NCBI GenBank assembly: GCA_005889395.1 | Contig: VBFX01000220.1 | Coordinates: forward strand, 1-14,131 | Direction: 5' to 3' | Source: Chloroflexota bacterium | GTDB taxonomy: Bacteria > Chloroflexota > Dormibacteria > CF-121 | Length of the DNA stretch: 14,131 nt | Part shown: positions 1-6,607 of the stretch, in pieces | Layout: every line of letters starts with the position of its first letter | Position numbering within the stretch: position 1 is the stretch's first letter | Made by a program: the position numbers and the translations under genes | Notes under the pieces: generated by a model | What the model was told of the DNA's origin: nothing | The model's input: only the letters and a program-made list of their open reading frames with translations | Databases searched by the model: none

Positions 1-708
1 GTGGTGAGCAACATCCCCGCCTACACCCCGTTCATCGGATCGTTCATCCGCGCCCTCTGGCGCGGCGCCGACACGGTGGGGCCGATCACGTTGAGCCGGA
101 CCTTCGGCATCCACGTGTGGCTGCTGCCCGCTATCCTCTTTCCGCTCATCGGCGCCCACCTGGCGCTGCTTCGCAAACACGGAGAGTTCGGCTCGTACAT
201 CAACTATCGCGGTGCATACAAGAGCCGCGAAGGTGTCGACGTTCCACCTGCGCCCGCCCAGCGACCGATCGAGCCACCCTATCCGGCCGCGCCCTCCGAG
301 GAGCTCTGGGCCGCGCCCTTGCAGACCGAGGACTTTTATCCTCATCAGACCTTCAAGGATGGGATCGTCTCGGCGGCGCTGGTCGTCGTCGTTTTCATCC
401 TGGCGGTTGCGATCGGTGCGCCGCTCGAGGCAATCGCCGATCCGGCGACGACGAGCTATACCCCGGTGCCCGAATGGTTCTTCCTGCCCCTCGATGAACT
501 CCTCGTACTGGTGCCACAACAGCTGATCCCCCTGGTGCTCGTCCTGCCGACCGGCGGCGTGCTGCTGCTGCTCGCACTGCCCTTCATCGATCGCGGCCCC
601 GAACGCAACCCCTTCGAACGTCCCGCGGTGATGGTGCCCGGCGCTTTCGCGGTGCTGTTTGTCGTCATCCTGACCCTGCTCGGCTCGGGCCGGCTCTTTA
701 ACCTGTGA
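1..708 (+). CDS. Cytochrome b, b6/subunit-IV type, C-terminal part (5' truncated by window)
   Basis: Core quinol-oxidising membrane subunit of a bc/b6f-type complex. Visible are a helix-D segment with heme ligands H38 and H53 separated by 14 residues (the spacing of b6 rather than mitochondrial cytochrome b), a hydrophilic linker, and three further membrane helices (about 120-142, 172-194, 211-230) as in subunit IV. The Qo motif is present as PEWF at 157-160 instead of PEWY. Only one of the two heme-ligand helices is in view, and residue 2 onward already aligns inside cytochrome b6, so the GTG at position 1 is almost certainly internal and the gene starts upstream. It appears to be a b6-plus-subunit-IV fusion. 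Its TGA overlaps the GTG of the next gene (GTGA), implying translational coupling. Family assignment is firm; the partner Rieske and cytochrome c genes are outside the window. Confidence 0.92.
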   Translation: MVSNIPAYTPFIGSFIRALWRGADTVGPITLSRTFGIHVWLLPAILFPLIGAHLALLRKHGEFGSYINYRGAYKSREGVDVPPAPAQRPIEPPYPAAPSEELWAAPLQTEDFYPHQTFKDGIVSAALVVVVFILAVAIGAPLEAIADPATTSYTPVPEWFFLPLDELLVLVPQQLIPLVLVLPTGGVLLLLALPFIDRGPERNPFERPAVMVPGAFAVLFVVILTLLGSGRLFNL

Positions 709-2069
709 GCGCCCTGCTCGCCCTGATCGCCCCGACGTTCCACGCGCTGCAGACGCAGCTGCCGGCGCAGCCCCCCCAGGGCCGCAACATCGTCGGCGCC
801 CAGATCGCGATCGGCAGCCTGTTCTCGTTGCACATCCTGATCGCGGGGCTCGTCAGCGGTGCCGCTGAGCTGGGGCCGGCGATCGAGTTCCTCGGCTACG
901 TCCGGCAGCGACGCAACTACGACCGCCTCGCCCACGGGCTGGGCCGTTTCATCACCTATTACTTCAGTGTCAGCTCCACGATCGCGATCCTGCTGATCAC
1001 GGTGTTGCTCGTCGGCTTCTGGGGTCATTTCTGGACCACGATCGTGACGATCGGGTGGTGGCCGCTGTTCATCGAGGCCTGGACCTTCGTCCTGCAAGTC
1101 AGCCTCGCCTATCTCTGGTACTACACCTGGGAACCGATGCGCGCCTTCAAAGGCGTGCACATGGCGATCGGCGGCCTGCTGGCGGTCGCCTCCTTCCTGC
1201 AGGTCTACATGATCGACGTCATCGCCAGCTACATGCTGACCCCCAGCAACCCCCAGAATCCCGTCCGGCTCGCCCTCAACCCGACGTCGTACCCGCTGAC
1301 GGTGCATCGGACGGTCGGCAACCTCGCCTATATCGGCTTCGCCTTCGGGGGCTTCTGCGCCATCCGCTACCTTCGGGCAAAAACCTCCGAGGACAGGCGG
1401 TTCTACGATTGGGCCGGGAGTTTTGGGCTGCTGTGGGGCGTCTCCATGACGCTGCTCCAGCCGGTGGTCGGCTACTCCTATGCCAAGGAGGTCCAGCTGC
1501 ACAGCTATGGCAGCTGGTACAAGATGATGTTCGGCTCGCTCAGCCCGGTCTTCCTCTGGCAGATCACCCTGCTCGGGATCATGTTCCTCACCGCCACCCT
1601 CTATTTCGCCCGTCGACTACGAACCGACGAGGCGCCGGGGTCGGGGATCCTGAAACTGCTGGCGGTCGGCATGGTGTTGACGACGCTGCTCGCGGCCCAG
1701 CCCTACGCCCTCGGCTTCTCTTATGAGACGGTGGCCGCCGCGGGCCTCAACCGCCCCTTCTGGGAAGGCGGCCTGATCAATCCCCTGGGGTCGATGATTC
1801 CCTGGAAGGTGCTGGCGCTGATGTTCTACACGCTGATCGCGATCGCCGCGGTGGTCTGGTACCTGCGCGGCCTGCCGGGTGTGGTCTGGGGCACGGCGCG
1901 GCGTGGTGAGCAGCGAATCCTGATGTTGATGACCGTCTTCACGATGCTGATGATGGTGACCATGGGCTTCATCCGTGAGAACAGCCGGGGACCGTTCCTG
2001 ATCTCCGGCGAGATGACGATCCAGGGCCAGCAGAACGTTCCGACGCCGACGCCGCAGTCCAGCCCTTAG
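705..2069 (+). CDS. CydA-like cytochrome bd subunit I homologue (no CydB)
   Basis: Polytopic membrane protein of 454 aa, shorter than typical CydA (about 500-520). Residues I align by eye to E. coli CydA heme positions are H43 (H19), H201 (H186), M373 (M393), E124 (E99), E425 (E445) and R428 (R448). The C-terminal segment MGFIRENSRGPF at 420-431 corresponds to the GWxxxExGRQPW block. The E107 equivalent is not conserved (Q131/V132), and the quinol-binding Q-loop region looks shortened. The start is the GTG at 705, overlapping the cytochrome b stop by 4 bp. The next gene downstream is convergent, so no cydB follows. Inference: a heme-bearing membrane partner of the adjacent b6-type complex, or a divergent bd-like oxidase/quinol enzyme. 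The family is clear; the reaction is not. The C-terminal tail is Pro/Thr-rich. Confidence 0.82.
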   Translation: MSALLALIAPTFHALQTQLPAQPPQGRNIVGAQIAIGSLFSLHILIAGLVSGAAELGPAIEFLGYVRQRRNYDRLAHGLGRFITYYFSVSSTIAILLITVLLVGFWGHFWTTIVTIGWWPLFIEAWTFVLQVSLAYLWYYTWEPMRAFKGVHMAIGGLLAVASFLQVYMIDVIASYMLTPSNPQNPVRLALNPTSYPLTVHRTVGNLAYIGFAFGGFCAIRYLRAKTSEDRRFYDWAGSFGLLWGVSMTLLQPVVGYSYAKEVQLHSYGSWYKMMFGSLSPVFLWQITLLGIMFLTATLYFARRLRTDEAPGSGILKLLAVGMVLTTLLAAQPYALGFSYETVAAAGLNRPFWEGGLINPLGSMIPWKVLALMFYTLIAIAAVVWYLRGLPGVVWGTARRGEQRILMLMTVFTMLMMVTMGFIRENSRGPFLISGEMTIQGQQNVPTPTPQSSP

Positions 2070-2073
2070 ACGC

Positions 2074-3252
2074 CTACATGGCGCAGGGCCCGATCGAGAC
2101 CGCCTCGGTCCGTCCCTGGGCCTGATCGATGTCCGGTTGCACCTCGGCGTCGGTAAGCGCGTACGCCTGACCCGGCTGGCTGGTGGAGGCGGCGAAGATG
2201 ACGCCCACGACATTGCCGTCGAGGTTCACCAATGGTCCGCCCGAGTTCCCCGGCTGGACCTCGGCTTGCGTGATCCAGATGCTCCGCACCACCAGATTTT
2301 GTCCGTAGATGTCACGGCCCTCCGCTCTCACCTGGCGGTTGACCACCGCCGGCTTCACCTGCTCGCCACCACCGCCCGGGTAGCCGATCGCGGCCCCCTG
2401 GGTGCCAGGGTGCGCGGCCGCCTGGCTGAGGGGCACCAGGGCGAGCCGCGGCACGTAGAGGATGGCTACATCACGTCCGGGGTCGAAGAGGACGACCCGC
2501 GCACTCAGGCCGCGCCCGCTGGCATTCAGCACCGTCGTCCCCTGCGTGCCCGCCACCACGTGGGCATTCGTCAACACCATGCCGGGACCGACCGGGAAAC
2601 CACTACCGAAAACGATGCCACCGCAGCCGAAGCCCCGGATCTTCAATGTCTCCGAGGCGGCGGCCTGGATGCCGGGCGTATTGACCGAGGCTGGAAGCGG
2701 CTGGGGAGATGGGGCAATCGGCTCCAGCCCGGCGAACGCGGCCGGGAAGTTGACACCCGCGATGATCGCCTCGACCCGCGCCAGGAAGGCCGGCGGCTTG
2801 GGAAACACGGAATCCAGGGTCCGCAGGATGGCTGACCGCTGGATCGCGCTCGCCACCTGGGGCGTGGGAACCCGGGCAAGACTCAGCCCGAGGAACCAGG
2901 AGACCGAGAGCAGCGCGAGGGCGGAGAAGGCGGCGCCGGCAATGCTGTCGATCCGGCCGCTCTGCGGGCGCGCCAGCAGCCGGAGGCGGATCGGTTCCCC
3001 AACCCAGTAGCCCACGCTACTGCCGGCGGCGCCGAGCACGACCAGCACCAGCACCGCCACCAGCGAACGCCAGGTCCCGTCAGAAAGGTTGAGCGCGTCC
3101 ATCAGGACCGGCGCCAGGGCGGCACCAATGACGACACCGAGAACGAGCCCGGCGTACTGAGCCAGCGAGAGCCAGAAGCCGCGCCGATAGCCGCTGCTGA
3201 CGGCGAACACGAGCGTCACCACGATGAGGAGGTCGATGATGGTGAAGCGCAT
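2074..3252 (-). CDS. MarP-like membrane serine protease (CvpA domain plus trypsin-like domain)
   Basis: 392 aa. Residues 1-125 hold about four hydrophobic helices of CvpA/colicin-V-production type. A Pro/Ala-rich linker follows at about 175-200, then an extracytoplasmic chymotrypsin-fold protease with triad H231 (TNAHVV), D261 (DPGRDVAIL) and S337 (QPGNSGGP). C210 and C390 sit where MarP of Mycobacterium tuberculosis (Rv3671c, 397 aa, triad H235/D264/S343) has its C214-C395 disulfide. In mycobacteria MarP is needed for acid and oxidative stress resistance; a similar role here is inference. It is the last gene of the minus-strand operon, and its ATG overlaps the ferredoxin stop by 1 bp (TGATG). 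The TAG stop is 4 bp from the convergent CydA-like gene's stop. An HtrA identity is unlikely because I see no PDZ domain after the protease. Confidence 0.88.
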   Translation of the reverse strand: MRFTIIDLLIVVTLVFAVSSGYRRGFWLSLAQYAGLVLGVVIGAALAPVLMDALNLSDGTWRSLVAVLVLVVLGAAGSSVGYWVGEPIRLRLLARPQSGRIDSIAGAAFSALALLSVSWFLGLSLARVPTPQVASAIQRSAILRTLDSVFPKPPAFLARVEAIIAGVNFPAAFAGLEPIAPSPQPLPASVNTPGIQAAASETLKIRGFGCGGIVFGSGFPVGPGMVLTNAHVVAGTQGTTVLNASGRGLSARVVLFDPGRDVAILYVPRLALVPLSQAAAHPGTQGAAIGYPGGGGEQVKPAVVNRQVRAEGRDIYGQNLVVRSIWITQAEVQPGNSGGPLVNLDGNVVGVIFAASTSQPGQAYALTDAEVQPDIDQAQGRTEAVSIGPCAM

Positions 3253-3521
3253 CAGGCGTGGACTCGAAGGTTGCTGCGCGGTTTGCCGACGCAGATCAGT
3301 GCGTAACCCTCCGCCAACTCCTCGTTACTGATCAACCACGCATCAGTCTGGTCGATGATCCCATCAACCTTGACCATGCAGGTCTTGCAGCGGCCCTTTC
3401 GGCAATCGAAGGCCAGCGGGAGGCCGGCCCGCAGCCCGGCGCCAAGGATGCCTTCGTCCTCGGCCACGTCGACCGTCTTCCCGCTCCGCACGAAGGTGAC
3501 GTGGAAGGAGCGCCCCATCAT
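3252..3521 (-). CDS. Plant-type [2Fe-2S] ferredoxin
   Basis: Small soluble electron carrier of 89 aa. The cluster ligands are C40, C45, C48 and C77, in the pattern C-x4-C-x2-C-x28-C inside DCRKGRCKTC and ALICVG, the classic beta-grasp ferredoxin signature. The frame stays open upstream to an ATG at 3641, but I chose the ATG at 3521. The extra N-terminal 40 residues are Arg-rich and unlike ferredoxin, and they would overlap the preceding gene, whereas 3521 gives the 4-bp ATGA overlap with that gene's stop. The next codon (3518) is also ATG. It lies between a small membrane protein and the MarP-like protease at the tail of the hrcA operon. The electron donor and acceptor cannot be told from the sequence. 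Confidence 0.88.
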   Translation of the reverse strand: MMGRSFHVTFVRSGKTVDVAEDEGILGAGLRAGLPLAFDCRKGRCKTCMVKVDGIIDQTDAWLISNEELAEGYALICVGKPRSNLRVHA

Positions 3522-3715
3522 CGACTCTTGATCGCGGTGATGATGCGATAGAGGTACTCGCCGGCGGCCATCAGCGCGATCAGCACCCCGATCGCGACCA
3601 GGCGCGGCCGCAGCCAGCTCCGGTAGAAGCTGCCGCGCCAAGCTGGGCCGATCAGCAGGGCGATCACGACGGCGGCCGCGGCGATCAACAGGACAATGCG
3701 AAACGCCGTCGACAC
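3518..3715 (-). CDS. Small two-helix membrane protein, unknown function
   Basis: 65 aa from a GTG start. There are two hydrophobic segments, about residues 6-24 and 40-52, separated by a basic, aromatic loop (WRGSFYRSWLRPR), and the protein ends in a short basic tail. I recognise no family. It lies 32 bp downstream of dnaJ and its TGA overlaps the ferredoxin ATG by 4 bp, so it is most likely translated as part of the same operon. The conserved-looking coupling to the ferredoxin suggests the pair could work together, for example as a membrane anchor, but nothing in the residues shows this. Start choice is uncertain because no strong ribosome binding site precedes it. Confidence 0.62.
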   Translation of the reverse strand: MSTAFRIVLLIAAAAVVIALLIGPAWRGSFYRSWLRPRLVAIGVLIALMAAGEYLYRIITAIKSR

Positions 3716-3747
3716 CGCGCCTAGTCTACGGAACCTTAAGAGGCTGG

Positions 3748-4869
3748 CTACTCGAGCCCGATGACGTGCTTGAACTTGTCGAAAAAGCCCTTCTCGATCT
3801 GCTGCGGTTTGCCGCTGACGCCGCCCAGCTGGCGCAACGCCTGCTTCTGCTCCTCGGTCAGGTTGGTGGGAATCACGACTCGGACAAAGACCAGCTGGTC
3901 GCCGCGACGTCCGGTTCGCACGTGCGGGACGCCACGACCGTGGATTCGGATCGTCTTTCCATATTGCGTCCCGGGCGGAATGTCGATCTGCTGGGGACCG
4001 TCCACGGTTGGGATTTCCACCGTGTCGCCCAGGGCGGCTTGTGCCACGCTCAGGGGCAGCTCATAGACGACGTCGGTACCGTTTCGCTTCAACACCGCGT
4101 GGGGCTTCACCTGGATGACGATGTACAGGTCACCAGCGGCGCCCCCACGCGGACCGATCTCGCCTTCACCGGTGAGGCGAATCTGCGAGCCACTGTCGAC
4201 GCCGCCCGGGATGCTGACCCGCACTTTCTTTTCGCCGGGGCGGTGACCGCTGCCACCGCAGGTCCGGCAGGGTTTCTCGATGACCTTGCCCTCGCCGTTG
4301 CAACGCGGGCAGGTGGCGACGTTGACGATCTGACCGAAGATCGACTGCGTCGCCCGCCGCACCTGGCCGGCGCCGCGGCACTGCGGGCAGGTCTGCGGCG
4401 ACGTGCCCGTTTCGGCGCCGGTTCCCTGGCAGGCCGAGCAGGACTCGGCTCGTGGAATGGTCAGCTCGCGCTCGACGCCGAAAACCGCTTCTTCGAACGT
4501 CAGCCGCAGGTCGAGTCGAAGGTCGGCGCCCCGCCGCGGACCGGTCCGCCCGCGTCCGGCGGCTGCCTGGCCGAAGAACATGTCGAAGATATCGTTGATG
4601 CCGCCGAACCCGGCGCCACCGAAGTCGAAACCAGGCATCCCCTGGGTACCGGCATGGCCAAAGGTGTCATAGCGCTGACGCTTGGATTGGTCGCTCAGCA
4701 CCTCGTAGGCCTCGTTGATCTCTTTGAAGCGCGCCTCGGATTGCGGATCGTTCGGATTGCGGTCGGGGTGAAACTGGAGCGCCAGTTTGCGATAGGCGCG
4801 CTTCAACTCTTCGGCGGTGGCCGTCCGAGAAACGCCGAGGACCTCGTAGTAGTCCCGCTTGATCGCCAT
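3748..4869 (-). CDS. dnaJ: Chaperone protein DnaJ (Hsp40)
   Basis: Type I DnaJ, 373 aa, a full-length co-chaperone that stimulates DnaK ATP hydrolysis and delivers unfolded clients. The J domain is at about 6-68 with HPD at 34-36. A Gly/Phe-rich region follows at about 70-110. Four CxxCxGxG zinc-finger repeats begin at C144, C161, C187 and C201. The C-terminal substrate-binding beta domains run to about residue 345. It starts at an ATG 9 bp after grpE and belongs to the hrcA-grpE-dnaJ operon. dnaK, which normally precedes dnaJ in such operons, is not here, so the partner must be encoded elsewhere. All key residues are intact. Confidence 0.97.
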   Translation of the reverse strand: MAIKRDYYEVLGVSRTATAEELKRAYRKLALQFHPDRNPNDPQSEARFKEINEAYEVLSDQSKRQRYDTFGHAGTQGMPGFDFGGAGFGGINDIFDMFFGQAAAGRGRTGPRRGADLRLDLRLTFEEAVFGVERELTIPRAESCSACQGTGAETGTSPQTCPQCRGAGQVRRATQSIFGQIVNVATCPRCNGEGKVIEKPCRTCGGSGHRPGEKKVRVSIPGGVDSGSQIRLTGEGEIGPRGGAAGDLYIVIQVKPHAVLKRNGTDVVYELPLSVAQAALGDTVEIPTVDGPQQIDIPPGTQYGKTIRIHGRGVPHVRTGRRGDQLVFVRVVIPTNLTEEQKQALRQLGGVSGKPQQIEKGFFDKFKHVIGLE

Positions 4870-4878
4870 ACGTTGGTG

Positions 4879-5493
4879 CTAGGACTTTAACGCGCGAGGG
4901 TGAGCAACCTTCACCAGCGTCGGACGGAGCACGCGCTCGTGAAGCCGGTAACCGGGCTGCATTTCCTCGACGATCGTGCCCTCTTCGTGCTCGTCGGTCT
5001 CCTCCGTGGCAATTGCCTCGTGCCGCGAAGGATCGAATTTTTCACCGACCGCCGGAATCGGCGAAAGGCCCTGCGCCTGGAGGGTGTCCTCGAACTGGCG
5101 TACCACCATCCGCAGACCGTCGAACCAGTTTTGGTCGATGCCTTCGGGAGCATGGTCCAGGGCGCGGCGCAGGTTGTCCAAGATGGGAAGCAGCTTGCGC
5201 AGCAGCTCCTCGTTGGCATACTGCGTGCGGTCGGCGAGCTCCTGGCGGGTGCGCCGCTTGTAATTCTCGAAGTCAGCAGCGAGCCGCTGATAGCGCGCAA
5301 AGTTCGCCTGCACCTCGTCGCGCGCCGCCTGCAGCTCGGGATCGACGGCGGGCTGCACCTGACTCGCCCCCTGCTCGGCATCGACGGCGGAGCTGGCCCT
5401 GGAGTCGACAACGCCAGGGCGGCCCTTTTGCCCGCCTGGCTCCGGCTGGTCGGGGGATCGGTGCTGAGGTGGCATGTCTTGCTTTTTACCCAT
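4879..5493 (-). CDS. grpE: GrpE nucleotide exchange factor
   Basis: 204 aa. GrpE dimers release ADP from DnaK in the Hsp70 cycle. The first 50 or so residues are Pro/Gln/Gly-rich and likely disordered. A long helix follows (about 52-110, including RYQRLAADFENYKRR), then the four-helix-bundle segment LLPILDNLRRAL, and the C-terminal beta-wing with GEKFDPSRHEAIA and RPTLVKVA. It lies 16 bp downstream of hrcA and 9 bp upstream of dnaJ. The ATG at 5493 is used; a second ATG six codons later is possible. Expression is expected to be under the CIRCE operator in front of hrcA. Confidence 0.95.
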   Translation of the reverse strand: MGKKQDMPPQHRSPDQPEPGGQKGRPGVVDSRASSAVDAEQGASQVQPAVDPELQAARDEVQANFARYQRLAADFENYKRRTRQELADRTQYANEELLRKLLPILDNLRRALDHAPEGIDQNWFDGLRMVVRQFEDTLQAQGLSPIPAVGEKFDPSRHEAIATEETDEHEEGTIVEEMQPGYRLHERVLRPTLVKVAHPRALKS

Positions 5494-5509
5494 AGGCCAG
5501 GCCGACGAA

Positions 5510-6550
5510 TCAGTTGCCGAGGTGGGCGAGCACCTCGGAGGTGGCGTGGCTCACCAGCCGAACGCGTGCCACCACCTGGCCATAGTGCATGCGGGTCGGC
5601 CCGATCACCCCGATCGTGCCGCGCACCCGATCGGCCATCTTGTAGGTGGTCAGCACCAGGCTGCATTCGCGCAGCCCGCTGCTGGTGTTCTCGCGCCCGA
5701 TGACGATCTCGACATCCTTGTCGAACTCCACCTGCTGCAGGATGGTCGCCAGCTGGGCGCCCTGCTCGAGCAGTTCCATGAGCTCTTCCAGGCGGCCAAC
5801 CTCAACGAACTCTGGGTGGCGAAGCAGGTTGCGCACGCCGTCATGCAGGACGACCGTTTGTCGCTGCGCCTGATGGGTGGTGATCGATTCGATCAGCCGC
5901 TCGAGGATCCGGCGCTGCTCAGCCCGGTCTGGGCCGAGCTGATCCAGGCGCCCAGAAAGCTCGTCGGCGGTTTGACCCTTGACCTTCTGGTTCAGCATGG
6001 CGGCCATCCGGCTCAGGTCCTCCTGGGTGGTGGCCCGCTCGAGATGGACGACCTGCTGTTTGATGAGGTTGCCCTCCAGCACGAGGATGATCAGCACCGA
6101 CTGCGGCTCGAGCGAGACCAGATCGATGTGCTTGATCCGAGACTCGCTGACCTCGGGAGCGGTGACCAGCGAGACGTTCTCGGTGACCTGGGACAGCACC
6201 ATGGCCGCCTTCTCCAGGATGCCATCGACGCTGCGCGGCGCGCTTTCGAACTCCTGTTTGACGGTCCGCCGAATCGTGGGCGAGGCGGCCTCCGCATCCA
6301 TGAGGAAATCGACGAAATACCGGTAGCCGCGGTCAGTCGGGATGCGGCCGGCCGACGTGTGCGGTTGCTGCAGATACCCGGTGCCGACCAGGTCGGCCAG
6401 CTCGTTGCGGATGGTCGCCGAGGAGAGCGCGATGAAGTACTTGGCCGCCAGCACCTGAGAACCGACCGGCATCCCCGTCACGGTGTAGTCGGAGACGACG
6501 GCCTTCAGGATCTGCTGCTTGCGCTCGTCGAGCGGCGTGGGCTCCAGCAT
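5510..6550 (-). CDS. hrcA: Heat-inducible transcription repressor HrcA
   Basis: 346 aa, the usual HrcA length. It represses heat-shock operons by binding CIRCE. The N-terminal winged helix-turn-helix (about 1-85) includes LDERKQQILKAVV, the recognition region SSATIRNELADL and SAGRIPTDRGYRYFVD, which is highly characteristic. A GAF-like dimerisation domain follows, with the C-terminal block GTIGVIGPTRMHYGQV. The frame stays open upstream to 7126, but the true start is the ATG at 6550: it gives the family N-terminus, and a CIRCE element ends 2 bp upstream. It is the first gene of the minus-strand operon and self-regulated by that operator. It is divergent from the DsbA-family gene at 6608. Confidence 0.97.
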   Translation of the reverse strand: MLEPTPLDERKQQILKAVVSDYTVTGMPVGSQVLAAKYFIALSSATIRNELADLVGTGYLQQPHTSAGRIPTDRGYRYFVDFLMDAEAASPTIRRTVKQEFESAPRSVDGILEKAAMVLSQVTENVSLVTAPEVSESRIKHIDLVSLEPQSVLIILVLEGNLIKQQVVHLERATTQEDLSRMAAMLNQKVKGQTADELSGRLDQLGPDRAEQRRILERLIESITTHQAQRQTVVLHDGVRNLLRHPEFVEVGRLEELMELLEQGAQLATILQQVEFDKDVEIVIGRENTSSGLRECSLVLTTYKMADRVRGTIGVIGPTRMHYGQVVARVRLVSHATSEVLAHLGN

Positions 6551-6552
6551 GA

Positions 6553-6579
6553 TTGGCAGTCTCGATCCGCGAGTGCTAA
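6553..6579. promoter_or_regulatory. CIRCE operator (HrcA binding site)
   Basis: Inverted repeat with arms TTGGCAGTC (6553-6561) and GAGTGCTAA (6571-6579) and exactly 9 bp between them. The consensus is TTAGCACTC-N9-GAGTGCTAA; the right arm is perfect and the left arm matches 7 of 9. It sits 2 bp upstream of the hrcA ATG, between the putative -10 box and the start codon, so bound HrcA would block initiation or early elongation of the hrcA-grpE-dnaJ operon. Confidence 0.93.
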
Positions 6580-6584
6580 CTCGG

Positions 6585-6590
6585 ATTGTA
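6585..6590 (-). promoter_or_regulatory. Putative -10 box of the hrcA operon
   Basis: Reading the minus strand, TACAAT lies 6 bp before the CIRCE right arm and matches TATAAT at 5 of 6 positions. Transcription would start inside CIRCE, giving a leader of about 25-30 nt. No convincing -35 is seen; that region coincides with the first codons of the divergent gene at 6608. Confidence 0.55.
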
Positions 6591-6607
6591 CCGGCTATCC
6601 TCGCTTC

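Noticed and set aside
1..3. GTG at position 1 as the cytochrome b start
   Set aside because: The protein begins in the middle of the b6-type domain, so the gene starts upstream of the window.
456..1502. 348-aa minus-strand ORF
   Set aside because: Antisense to cytochrome b and the CydA-like gene; Asp/Arg/Gln-rich composition typical of a shadow frame over membrane-protein codons.
3766..4890. 374-aa plus-strand ORF
   Set aside because: Antisense shadow of dnaJ caused by high GC; no recognisable domain.
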